Of a stretch of 10,559 nucleotides of DNA, positions 1-6,451 are shown piece by piece. Both the position numbers and the translations under genes were made by a program. Under the pieces are notes generated by a model that saw only the letters and a list, made by a program, of their open reading frames with translations, made no database searches and was not told the origin of the DNA. Numbering within the stretch: the stretch's first letter is position 1; each line of letters begins with the position of its first letter. The stretch is from assembly GCA_029907755.1 (NCBI GenBank), contig JARYLH010000046.1, positions 1-10,559 of the forward strand. The letters run 5' to 3'. The DNA comes from Candidatus Methanosuratincola sp. Lineage in GTDB: Archaea; Thermoproteota; Methanomethylicia; Methanomethylicales; Methanomethylicaceae.

Positions 1-917
1 AGGAGGGATTCAGGGCGCTCGGGAAGGGGAAGGCGGTGGTCCCGAAAAGGCTGGCTCTCCCGATCGAGGACTTTGGCGGCAGCTTGCTCTGTATGCCGGC
101 ATACATCACTGACCAGGAGGCGCTTGCGGTCAAGGCGGTCTCGGTCTACCCGAGGAACCAGGAGAAGGGGCGCCCGACCTTAAGCGCGGTCGTTATCCTC
201 CTAGATCCGAGGACCGGGGAGACGCTGGCACTAATCGAGGGCGGGGCGCTCACGGCGATAAGGACGGGCGCGGCGGTCGGGATAGCCACCAAGCACATGG
301 CAGCCGAGGGGGCGTGTAGGGTCGGAATCTTCGGCGCAGGGGCGATAGGCAGGGCGGCTGCGGATGCGGTCAAGGATGTGCTCGGCGATCCGGTCGTCAA
401 GGTATACGACTTGGTCAGGGCCAGGGCAGAGAGGTGCGCGAGGGAGATCGCGAGGCAGCTCGATATCAGCGTTTCGGTCGCCACGGATCCGAGGGACGCC
501 GCCTCGTGGGCCGACGTGATCGTGACGGCGACGACGTCGACAACGCCGGTCTTCGACGGCAGGTACCTGGAGGCTGGGGTCCACATCAACGCTATGGGCG
601 CCCACAGCCCCGATGCGAGGGAGATCGACACAGCAACACTCATCAGGGCGAGGGGGAGGATTGTCCTGGACTCGAAGGAGGCTTGCATGGCGGAGGCAGG
701 AGACATCCTGGTACCCATGGTGGAGGGCGCAATACGCGAGTCGGACATATTCGGCGAGCTCGGGGAGGTCGTGGCGAAGGGGAAATCGGTCAGGAGGTCG
801 GAAAAGGACGTGACCCTCTTCAAGTCCGTTGGCGTTGCGGTTCAGGACGCGGCGGCGGCAGCTGCGGTCTACAAGATAGCGAAGGCTGCCGGCATAGGCA
901 GGGAGATCCAGTTCTGA
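1..917 (+). CDS. Ornithine cyclodeaminase / alanine dehydrogenase / mu-crystallin family protein (5' partial)
   Basis: NAD(P)-dependent cytosolic enzyme of the OCD/mu-crystallin family, which deaminates amino acids: ornithine to proline, or L-alanine to pyruvate in archaeal members. The frame is open from base 3 and reads EGFRALGKGKAVVPKR before the GTG at 36. This is the family's usual N-terminal 'F..LG.G.A..P.R' segment, so GTG 36 is internal and about 30-40 residues lie off the left edge. Counting residues from 36: K33 in VKAVSVYP is the family's substrate-binding lysine, EGGALTAIRTGA is the strongly conserved block at 68-79, GAGAIG (100-105) is the Rossmann dinucleotide loop, and GAHSPDAREID (188-198) is the acidic catalytic/substrate block. 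The tail, KSVGVAVQDAAAAAAVYKIA, is the usual family ending. OCD and AlaDH cannot be separated here, and ketimine or imine reductase activity is also possible. Family assignment is firm; the substrate is not. Confidence 0.9.
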   Translation, partial: EGFRALGKGKAVVPKRLALPIEDFGGSLLCMPAYITDQEALAVKAVSVYPRNQEKGRPTLSAVVILLDPRTGETLALIEGGALTAIRTGAAVGIATKHMAAEGACRVGIFGAGAIGRAAADAVKDVLGDPVVKVYDLVRARAERCAREIARQLDISVSVATDPRDAASWADVIVTATTSTTPVFDGRYLEAGVHINAMGAHSPDAREIDTATLIRARGRIVLDSKEACMAEAGDILVPMVEGAIRESDIFGELGEVVAKGKSVRRSEKDVTLFKSVGVAVQDAAAAAAVYKIAKAAGIGREIQF

Positions 918-986
918 ATTAGGGGACAGTCGGAGGAGCCTCATCGGACTCCGGACGGCGTTTGACGGATACCAGCTGCAGGCGGA

Positions 987-2450
987 TCATTTCCCGTAGA
1001 GGACTTCCAGGACGTACCTTATGTATGGCTGGAACTGCTCGACCCTACCCTTGGAGATGAAGGCCGAGGATATCTCTGCGAGGTCGGACTTCTTCACTAT
1101 GCCGAGTCGGGCGTAGGAGATCGCGGATATTGCCAGGACCAGCGGACCGCCGATGAACCAAGGGAACTGGAGGAGCCCCACAGGCACGGCTGCCGCGATA
1201 GGGATCGAAGAGACGAGCAGGGCGCTCTTCCACCCCACGGAGTAACCGATCGGCTTTGCCATGAAGTAGACCGCGGCGGTCGCCACGAAGAAGCCGAGCA
1301 CGTAGGAGATGGCCGCGCCGTTCTCCCCCCAGGCCGAGACCATGAACGGGTACAGGAGGATCCTGGGAAGGTTGTAGGCGAAGCCCAAGATGGTCACGTC
1401 CCGGTATCTCCCGTAGGCGTATATGAGGGAGTTAAACCCCGACGGGATCGGCGAGACGAAGGCTGCTAGGAGGAGGATCTGGAGCGCAACGGATGACGCG
1501 ACGTACTCGGTGCCGAGGAGGGAGAGGGGGATGCTGGGGTAGGCGATCACTGCGGCCGCGAGCGGCGCCACAATCGCACTGGTGAGGAGGATCGCCCGGT
1601 TCGTCGCCCTCTTCCTCCCGTCCTCCATCCCGCTCAGGACTGGGAACATCAGCCCGAGGAGGGATTGGGGCAGGGAGAAGACTATGCTGGCGATAACGAA
1701 CGCCACGTAGTAGGTGCCGGCCTCCAAATTCCCGGAGAGACCGTAGATGCCGAGGACCCCGAACCAAGAGCCCGCGGTCGCGACGAGGGATGGGATCCAC
1801 GAGGGGAGACCTGTCCGGACAGCCTCCGCGGCTGACTGCGATGAGGGGGCGCTCAGGGAGACCTCGCCGCGCAGCGCGAGGTACATCCCAATGTTCTGCA
1901 CCGCGTACGATATGAGGTACGCTGCCATCACCCCGGTGAAGGACCAGCCGAGGTAGAGTAGGAGCAAGCCGATCGCGAGGCGGAGCACGCTCGCGCTCAC
2001 CGCGGACAGGGCGATGACGCTCGTCCTGAGCCTTGCGTTGTAGTACGCCTGCAGGACAGGGAGGGAAGATGAGAGGAGTATCAGCACGGTGACGTAGGGG
2101 ACCTCGAAGTCGGGTATCGAGAACATTCCCCCAAGAAGGTACACCAGCACGGCTGCTACCGCGCTCAGCAGAATTGAGAGGAAGAGGCTCGAGAAGAGGT
2201 GGACGCTTACCTTGTCCCGCTCCCCGCGGCCGAGCGCCCTGCCGACCATTCGGGTCAGCCCGGAGGAGATCCCTAGGCCGAAGACGCTACTGACGACCGA
2301 GACTATGCCCACCACCGCAGCGGCGTCCCCTATTACTGCTGCCCCCACGAACCTCGTAGCGACGAGCCAGTAGACGAAGCCGAGGAAGTTGCCTACTAGT
2401 CCCGAGACGTACAGCCAGAGGCTCGAACGGATGACCTTGTTGATGGACAT
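987..2450 (-). CDS. MOP-superfamily polysaccharide / lipid-linked glycan flippase (Wzx/PST-like)
   Basis: Integral membrane protein of 487 residues with about 14 hydrophobic helices and very few charges inside them, matching the usual length (430-510) of oligosaccharide-lipid flippases. The N-terminus carries the family pattern: an amphipathic start, SSLWLYVSGLVGNFLGFVYW, then a small residue/Gly-rich second helix (ATRFVGAAVIGDAAAVVGI) and a basic cytoplasmic loop (RMVGRALGRGERDK). Likely role: moving lipid-linked glycan across the membrane for S-layer or pilin N-glycosylation or for exopolysaccharide. No glycosyltransferase sits beside it, so the substrate is open. The ATG at 2450 is the first start in a long open frame. 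No good Shine-Dalgarno precedes it; a possible minus-strand TATA (ATTTATCC on the plus strand, 2525-2532) would imply a leader of about 50 nt. It converges with the upstream dehydrogenase gene across 69 bases and diverges from the zinc-ribbon gene. Confidence 0.8.
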   Translation of the reverse strand: MSINKVIRSSLWLYVSGLVGNFLGFVYWLVATRFVGAAVIGDAAAVVGIVSVVSSVFGLGISSGLTRMVGRALGRGERDKVSVHLFSSLFLSILLSAVAAVLVYLLGGMFSIPDFEVPYVTVLILLSSSLPVLQAYYNARLRTSVIALSAVSASVLRLAIGLLLLYLGWSFTGVMAAYLISYAVQNIGMYLALRGEVSLSAPSSQSAAEAVRTGLPSWIPSLVATAGSWFGVLGIYGLSGNLEAGTYYVAFVIASIVFSLPQSLLGLMFPVLSGMEDGRKRATNRAILLTSAIVAPLAAAVIAYPSIPLSLLGTEYVASSVALQILLLAAFVSPIPSGFNSLIYAYGRYRDVTILGFAYNLPRILLYPFMVSAWGENGAAISYVLGFFVATAAVYFMAKPIGYSVGWKSALLVSSIPIAAAVPVGLLQFPWFIGGPLVLAISAISYARLGIVKKSDLAEISSAFISKGRVEQFQPYIRYVLEVLYGK

Positions 2451-2570
2451 GGGCGACCGCCCGCTATTCTGCTTGATCAGCCGGTTGCTTCATTCGGCGC
2501 TCTGACGATATCTGTCCTGGCTGGATTTATCCTTTCCCAGTCCCCCGATTCGGAGGAGGCCGAGGGACGC

Positions 2571-2585
2571 CCAAAGGTTATTAAC
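2571..2585 (+). promoter_or_regulatory. Archaeal BRE/TATA promoter of the zinc-ribbon gene
   Basis: A purine-rich BRE-like run (CCAAAGG, 2571-2577) directly precedes a TATA-like TTATTAAC (2578-2585). A start about 26 nt beyond the box centre falls near 2607, leaving a leader of about 10 nt that contains a GAGGGG Shine-Dalgarno (2609-2614) just before the ATG at 2617. The geometry is seen in the sequence; promoter activity is inferred. Confidence 0.5.
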
Positions 2586-2616
2586 AATACGCGCGGAGAT
2601 TCAATTGTGAGGGGAA

Positions 2617-2772
2617 ATGTGCGAAAGGACAGGCGATTTGCCGAAGGCAATATGCCCGGTATGCCTCTCGAGCGACGTCATCGAAATTGACGGGCCGCAG
2701 ACGAGAATGAAGTGCACACGCTGCGGCTACTCAGGGGAGAGGGACCTGTTCTGGACGAGGACAAACGAGTGA
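2617..2772 (+). CDS. Small zinc-ribbon protein, 51 residues
   Basis: A compact ORF, ATG to TGA, reading MCERTGDLPKAICPVC at the start. It has two knuckles, CPVC (C13, C16) and CTRC-G (C33, C36, G37), spaced C-x2-C-x16-C-x2-C, which is the classic treble-strand zinc ribbon found in archaeal transcription factors (TFB N-terminus, TFS/RpoM) and many stand-alone small proteins. The linker IEIDGPQTRMKC is the expected beta-hairpin, and the acidic/aromatic tail GERDLFWTRTNE completes it. A further Cys is at position 2. It is preceded by GAGGGG (2609-2614), only 2 nt from the ATG, and by a TATA box at 2578-2585, which support it as a real gene. Function is unknown: nucleic-acid or protein binding is the usual role of isolated ribbons. 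It diverges from the flippase and converges on livM, so it is probably monocistronic. Confidence 0.72.
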   Translation: MCERTGDLPKAICPVCLSSDVIEIDGPQTRMKCTRCGYSGERDLFWTRTNE

Positions 2773-2861
2773 AGGCAGTGCTTAAAGCGGAGCGTGCCGG
2801 AGGAAGCCGTGGGCGGCTTTGAGGTTAGCGGTCCCCCGGTAAACCAAGGGATGAGCCATCT
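2773..2861. other. Convergent intergenic stretch with stem-loop potential
   Basis: Between the zinc-ribbon stop and the livM stop. It holds a perfect 6-bp hairpin, AAGCCG-TGGG-CGGCTT (about 2803-2818), and further downstream GGCT/AGCC and TCCC/GGGA pairings. A TATA-like CTTAAAG lies near 2780. It could help end transcription of either convergent gene, although no T-run is present on either strand, or it could be a small structured RNA. No C/D-box or tRNA signature was recognised. Confidence 0.25.
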
Positions 2862-4031
2862 CTAGGCAGGTCGATGCGGTTTGAGACGGCCCCAGAGACC
2901 TGTTCGCTTCCCCTTTGCCGTGCCTTTTTCCTTGCCCTCCACCTCGCCCTCGGCTCCCCCAGCCTTGCCGGGGGTCCCCGGGACCGGCCCCACCCTTATC
3001 GTGTCAATTGGCTTCTCGGGGATTATGCCGCCTGGCTTGTAGATCAGGATGATTATCAGCGCGAGGCCCAGGAGTATGAGGTCAAGCCAGACGACGTCGA
3101 AAGGCAGGAATGGGGCGAAGATGTCCTTGTAGAAGACTATCAGCTTCCTCACCGTGACGAACACGAATGTCCCGACTACCACGCCGAGGTTGTTAGCCGC
3201 ACCCCCCAAGATAACCATCACCCAGGGCCAAAAGGTCCAGCTGACCCTCGAATACGCGGTCGCGACCACATTCGCCGTGTAGAAGGCATAGAGGGCGCCG
3301 CCGATTGCCGCGATCGCTGCCGCGAAGACTATCACCTTTATCCGGTAGCTCCTTGCGTCCTTGCCAAGAGCGAGGGCCGAGTTCTCGTCGTCCCTGATCG
3401 CCCTCAGCACCCTGCCGAGGGGGGAGTGTGTCAGCCTTTGGACGTACAAGAAGACGACCAGCGCCATCAAGAGCATGAATGCGGTCACCGTGAGGTTCCT
3501 CATCTCCCCGCCTGAGAGGCTAAATATGCTGTAGTTCGAAGCCCAGCTGAACGGGTCAGGCGTTGCGATCCCGAGCGTACCGCCGACGAGGGGAGGGTAG
3601 TTGTTCCCAATGACCAGGAGCACCTCGCCCACCGCGAGGAAGGTCATGCCGAGGTAGTCCATCCTCAGCCTGGCGACGGGGGCCGACATAATCAGCCCGA
3701 GGAATGCCCCGAAGAGCACGACCGCGACCAGGGTGATCAGGAGGGTCCCGAAGGAGAGGGCGATGTCGCTACTAAGGCGGGAGTTGATCGCGGTGATTAT
3801 GAAGGCGTTCTGGGCGACGTAGTCCATCCCCTCGCCGACGCCAAGAAAGGCGGCGAGGAGCCTGCCGGGGAGGAGACCGACCATGAATGCGCCGCCGGCG
3901 ACTGCCAATGTCTTCCCGAAGTTGGGGACCCCCGCGAACCCGTACTCAAGGTTGAGGCTGAGGGTAACTATCACGTATGGGACGAAGGTCGCCAACAGAT
4001 CCAGGACGAATAGGGCTTCGGGCGGGAGCAT
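2862..4031 (-). CDS. livM: Branched-chain amino acid ABC transporter permease LivM
   Basis: Second permease of the HAAT/LIV importer, a membrane protein of 389 residues. The N-terminal LNLEYGFAGVPNFGKTLAVAGGAF (27-49) corresponds to the family's 'N...G..G..nlGqa...G.GAY' entry. RLRMDYLGMTFLAVGEVL (121-138) is the mid-protein block, and LTHSPLGRVLRAIRDDENSA (200-219) is the EAA-type cytoplasmic loop that docks on LivG/LivF. PWVMVILGG and GTFVF (269-291) are also typical. Residues 345-389 form an added hydrophilic tail rich in Gly, Lys and Glu, beyond the last helix and the usual KPGGI end. The ATG at 4031 has a strong GGAGGAGGT Shine-Dalgarno inside the end of livH, and only 7 nt separate the two genes, so they are cotranscribed and probably translationally linked. 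Substrate may be Leu/Ile/Val, other amino acids, or urea/short amides; the sequence does not decide. Confidence 0.93.
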   Translation of the reverse strand: MLPPEALFVLDLLATFVPYVIVTLSLNLEYGFAGVPNFGKTLAVAGGAFMVGLLPGRLLAAFLGVGEGMDYVAQNAFIITAINSRLSSDIALSFGTLLITLVAVVLFGAFLGLIMSAPVARLRMDYLGMTFLAVGEVLLVIGNNYPPLVGGTLGIATPDPFSWASNYSIFSLSGGEMRNLTVTAFMLLMALVVFLYVQRLTHSPLGRVLRAIRDDENSALALGKDARSYRIKVIVFAAAIAAIGGALYAFYTANVVATAYSRVSWTFWPWVMVILGGAANNLGVVVGTFVFVTVRKLIVFYKDIFAPFLPFDVVWLDLILLGLALIIILIYKPGGIIPEKPIDTIRVGPVPGTPGKAGGAEGEVEGKEKGTAKGKRTGLWGRLKPHRPA

Positions 4032-4038
4032 TGAAGAC

Positions 4039-4980
4039 CTACCTCCTCCTGAACTTTGTTGCCAGCTTGCGGAAGTCCGTCCCGGTGATACCCCGCGGCG
4101 CCAGCATCAGGACTATGACCATCGCGAGCAGCGGTATGATCGGCCGGTAGGGTATCACCCAGGAACCAAAGGGAGGTCCCATGGAAGCCAGCAGCCTTAT
4201 TATCAGGATCTCAGCGAAGCCGATCACGAAACCCCCTATCACCGCCCCGTATATGTTGTAGATCCCACCTATCACGGCGGCGGCGAATATGCTTATCAGG
4301 AGGTAGCTCCCCGTGTCAGGGTTCCCTATGAACCACAGGGGGAGCATGCTCCCCGCGACCCCTGCCAGGCCGCCCGCAATGAACCAGGAGGCCAGGTAGA
4401 CCAAGTTGGAGTTGATGCCGACTGTACCCGCCAGAGGGGAGTTCTCTATGGTGGCGCGCATTGCGATCCCGAATTTGGTCCTGACGAGCAGGAAGTATAG
4501 GGACGCTATTATCACAACGACCAAGAGGGGCGCGACAAATGCCACGCCCCTGATGTCCATGAAGGTGAAGTCGTAGGACTTGAGCTGGAAATACCTCGAC
4601 AGGATGAAGAAGGTCTTCGAGAGGTAGTCGGCCAGGATGTTTAGACTGGAGAGCAGCAGGAGCTCGAAGGCTATGGTGGCAACCATCATCGTCGTTATCG
4701 AAGCGTTCCTCCTGTCAAGCGGCCTCAGAACGAGGATGTATTGAATGACCCCGACGAGCCCCGTTACTAGGAAGGCCGGAATTATGCTCATGTAGATGTT
4801 GACGCCCAGCACCCTCGTGACGATCAGGCTCAGGTAAATTCCCACAGTGCCCAAGCTACCGTGCGCGAAGTTGGGGACCTTGGTGGTCAGGTAGGTGAGG
4901 GTCAGCCCCATGGTGAGGAGTGTCAGGAGGCTTGAGAAGACCACGGCGTCCAACAATACGTTGATGTCCAGCAAAGGCAT
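4039..4980 (-). CDS. livH: Branched-chain amino acid ABC transporter permease LivH
   Basis: First permease of the LIV importer, 313 residues, close to the usual 290-310. GLTLTYLTTKVPNFAHGSLG (25-44) matches the family's 'GLaL.yg....nfAhG.l...GAY' opening. VLRPLDRRNASITTMMVATIA (84-104) is the conserved 'PLr..s....mi.TiG' block. VRTKFGIAMRATIENSPLAGTVGIN (166-190) is the EAA coupling loop, followed by FIAGGLAGVAG and the Gly-rich AAAVIGGIYNIYGAVIGG (233-250) near the end of the helix bundle. It heads a minus-strand livH-livM unit that diverges from livK. The ATG at 4980 sits about 26 nt from the centre of a minus-strand TATA (5010-5001), so the mRNA may be leaderless; GGATGGT directly before the ATG is too close to act as a normal ribosome-binding site. 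Confidence 0.93.
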   Translation of the reverse strand: MPLLDINVLLDAVVFSSLLTLLTMGLTLTYLTTKVPNFAHGSLGTVGIYLSLIVTRVLGVNIYMSIIPAFLVTGLVGVIQYILVLRPLDRRNASITTMMVATIAFELLLLSSLNILADYLSKTFFILSRYFQLKSYDFTFMDIRGVAFVAPLLVVVIIASLYFLLVRTKFGIAMRATIENSPLAGTVGINSNLVYLASWFIAGGLAGVAGSMLPLWFIGNPDTGSYLLISIFAAAVIGGIYNIYGAVIGGFVIGFAEILIIRLLASMGPPFGSWVIPYRPIIPLLAMVIVLMLAPRGITGTDFRKLATKFRRR

Positions 4981-5000
4981 ACCATCCGTAATTGTCAGTT

Positions 5001-5010
5001 CTTATAAAAA
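5001..5010 (-). promoter_or_regulatory. TATA box of livHM, leaderless geometry
   Basis: On the minus strand the sequence reads TTTTTATAAG (5010-5001). Its centre is about 26 nt before the livH ATG (4980), the distance expected between an archaeal TATA box and the transcription start, so transcription probably begins at or next to the start codon. The surroundings are strongly AT-rich compared with the GC-rich genes on each side. Confidence 0.55.
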
Positions 5011-5032
5011 CCTATATATGTTATCTTTGCAA

Positions 5033-5040
5033 TTAATAAA
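5033..5040 (+). promoter_or_regulatory. Probable TATA box of livK
   Basis: TTAATAAA centred near 5037 predicts a transcription start near 5063 and a leader of roughly 10-13 nt with AAAGGA (5067-5072) before the TTG/GTG start of livK. A second TATA-like CTATATATG lies at 5012-5020; if that one is used, the inverted repeat at 5044-5065 would be transcribed into the leader. Confidence 0.45.
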
Positions 5041-5043
5041 TCT

Positions 5044-5065
5044 ATCTCTTAGCCATGTAAGAGAT
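5044..5065. promoter_or_regulatory. Inverted repeat, candidate operator of the liv divergent promoter
   Basis: ATCTCTTA (5044-5051) and TAAGAGAT (5058-5065) are exact reverse complements separated by 6 nt, giving a 22-bp dyad whose arm centres are 14 bp apart. It lies between the predicted livK TATA box and the livK start, covering the expected transcription start, which is where archaeal repressors of the Lrp/AsnC or ArsR/MarR type commonly bind. As RNA it could instead form an 8-bp hairpin immediately before the ribosome-binding site. The symmetry is certain; the regulator is unknown. Confidence 0.5.
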
Positions 5066-5072
5066 TAAAGGA

Positions 5073-6365
5073 TTGGTGGTTTGTATTAGGAAAAATCGAG
5101 GAATCTCTACGGCATTAGCAGCAGTAGCAATTGTGGCCATGCTGGTGATAGGGATCGCAGCCGGATACCTGATCGCACCGAAGACTACAACGGTTTCAGG
5201 AGGGCTCAGCGGGGAGATACTAATCGGCGCCCCACTCCCGCTGACCGGGGTGCTCGGCACCTACGGGGAGAACGCCAGGGTGGCGCTCCAGCTAGCCGAG
5301 AGCGAGATCAACGCGATGCTGAACGCGACGAACGCAGGCTACAGGATAAAGATACTCTTCGAGGACACGGAGACGAAGCCCGATATCGCGCTGCAGAAGG
5401 TCCAGTCGCTCGCAGCGAAGGGCTGCAAGGTCATGCTCGGGCTCTACTCGAGCGCAGAAGTGAGAAACTGCAGGACTTACGCAGAGACAAACAAGATACT
5501 GCTCATCTCACCGTCCTCGACCGCCCCTGACCTCGCGATACCCAACGACTTCATATTCAGGTTCTGCCCGTCCGACGACAAGCAGGGCCCTGCGATGGCG
5601 ATGGGAATGTACAGCAAGGGCATCAGGTACATCATCTGCATATGGAGGGGCGACACCTACGGTGACGGACTAGTCAACGCGACAAAGACCAGGTTCCAGC
5701 AGCTCGGGGGGAGCTTCTCCTCGTCCCAGGACATCAGGTACAACCAGGACGCCAAGGAGTTCTCGACTGAGGTCGCAACGCTCGCCAATTACGTGCAGTC
5801 CGCCGTCAACACCTACGGCGCAGACAAGGTTGCGGTCTACGCAGTGACGTTCGAGGAGATCACCGCGATCATGAGCGCGGCGAGCCAGTACCCGGTCCTC
5901 TCCCAGGTCAAGTGGTTCGGGTGCGACGGCTCCGCGCTCTCTGAGCAGCTCACGAGCGACCCGATCGCGGCGAACTTCGCCGTCCAGGTGAGCTTCGATT
6001 CCACATACTTCACCCCTGCCGAGTCTGAGAACCTGATCAAGGTCAGGAACTACATACAGCAGAGCCTCGGGAGGACCGCGGATCCCTACGCATACGGCAT
6101 CTACGACGAGCTCTACGTGGTCGTGAAGGCGATGAGCCTTGCGGGCAAGTACGACGGCGAGGCTTTACAGAAGATCATTTCGCCGGTCGCGAAGTCGACG
6201 TTCGGCGCCAGCGGCTGGTGCAAGCTCAACCCAGCAGGGGACAGGGACATCGCGGACTATGAGTTCTGGGCGCCCTACAGGGTCAACGCCACGAGCTACA
6301 GCTGGTTCAAGAGCGGGGTCTACACGGCAACCTCGGACTCTGTGACTTGGTTCAGTCCACCTTGA
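5073..6365 (+). CDS. livK: Branched-chain amino acid ABC transporter substrate-binding protein LivK
   Basis: Extracellular periplasmic-binding-protein-like I receptor (Peripla_BP_6 family), 430 residues. Residues 1-10 are basic (IRKNRG), followed by one hydrophobic helix (11-34) and a short linker. There is no lipobox Cys, so the protein is held by the helix or processed like a pilin. GEILIGAPLPLTGVLGTYGENA (48-69) is the family start, SPSSTAP (146-152) the ligand-binding serine/threonine loop, FRFCPSDDKQG (162-172) the conserved 'fR..psD..q' block, and GDTYGDGL (193-200) the hinge motif. YGIYDELYVV (341-350) near the end is also typical. Translation starts at TTG 5073 or, equally possible, GTG 5076, after AAAGGA (5067-5072). 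It diverges from livHM, and a T-run 20 nt after the stop separates it from livGF. The ligand is not predictable; amino acids are most likely. Confidence 0.93.
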   Translation: MVVCIRKNRGISTALAAVAIVAMLVIGIAAGYLIAPKTTTVSGGLSGEILIGAPLPLTGVLGTYGENARVALQLAESEINAMLNATNAGYRIKILFEDTETKPDIALQKVQSLAAKGCKVMLGLYSSAEVRNCRTYAETNKILLISPSSTAPDLAIPNDFIFRFCPSDDKQGPAMAMGMYSKGIRYIICIWRGDTYGDGLVNATKTRFQQLGGSFSSSQDIRYNQDAKEFSTEVATLANYVQSAVNTYGADKVAVYAVTFEEITAIMSAASQYPVLSQVKWFGCDGSALSEQLTSDPIAANFAVQVSFDSTYFTPAESENLIKVRNYIQQSLGRTADPYAYGIYDELYVVVKAMSLAGKYDGEALQKIISPVAKSTFGASGWCKLNPAGDRDIADYEFWAPYRVNATSYSWFKSGVYTATSDSVTWFSPP

Positions 6366-6384
6366 GGCGGGCTGAAAAATCCTC

Positions 6385-6391
6385 TTTTTTT
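6385..6391 (+). terminator. T-run terminator after livK
   Basis: Seven consecutive T residues 20 nt after the livK stop, without a strong preceding hairpin, as is usual for archaeal intrinsic termination. It implies that livK is monocistronic or partly attenuated from livGF, giving an excess of binding protein over ATPases. Confidence 0.6.
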
Positions 6392-6412
6392 ATTACTATC
6401 ATCATAGAAACG

Positions 6413-6420
6413 CTAATATC
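6413..6420 (+). promoter_or_regulatory. Weak TATA candidate for the livGF unit
   Basis: CTAATATC in the AT-rich gap after the livK terminator, about 35 nt before the livG GTG, predicts a start near 6443 and a short leader. An 8-bp palindrome, TTCATGAA (6426-6433), lies between box and predicted start. The match to a TATA consensus is only moderate. Confidence 0.35.
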
Positions 6421-6451
6421 CACCTTTCATGAAGTTAATTCAAACTGAAAA

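Noticed and set aside
36..38. GTG at 36 as the true start of the OCD-family gene
   Set aside because: The frame is open upstream to the window edge and encodes the conserved EGFRALGKGKAVVP family segment, so the gene begins outside the window.
146..944. Long minus-strand frames opposite the OCD-family gene
   Set aside because: Shadows caused by GC-rich codon bias; low-complexity Arg/Pro or Ser/Ala sequence with no domain.
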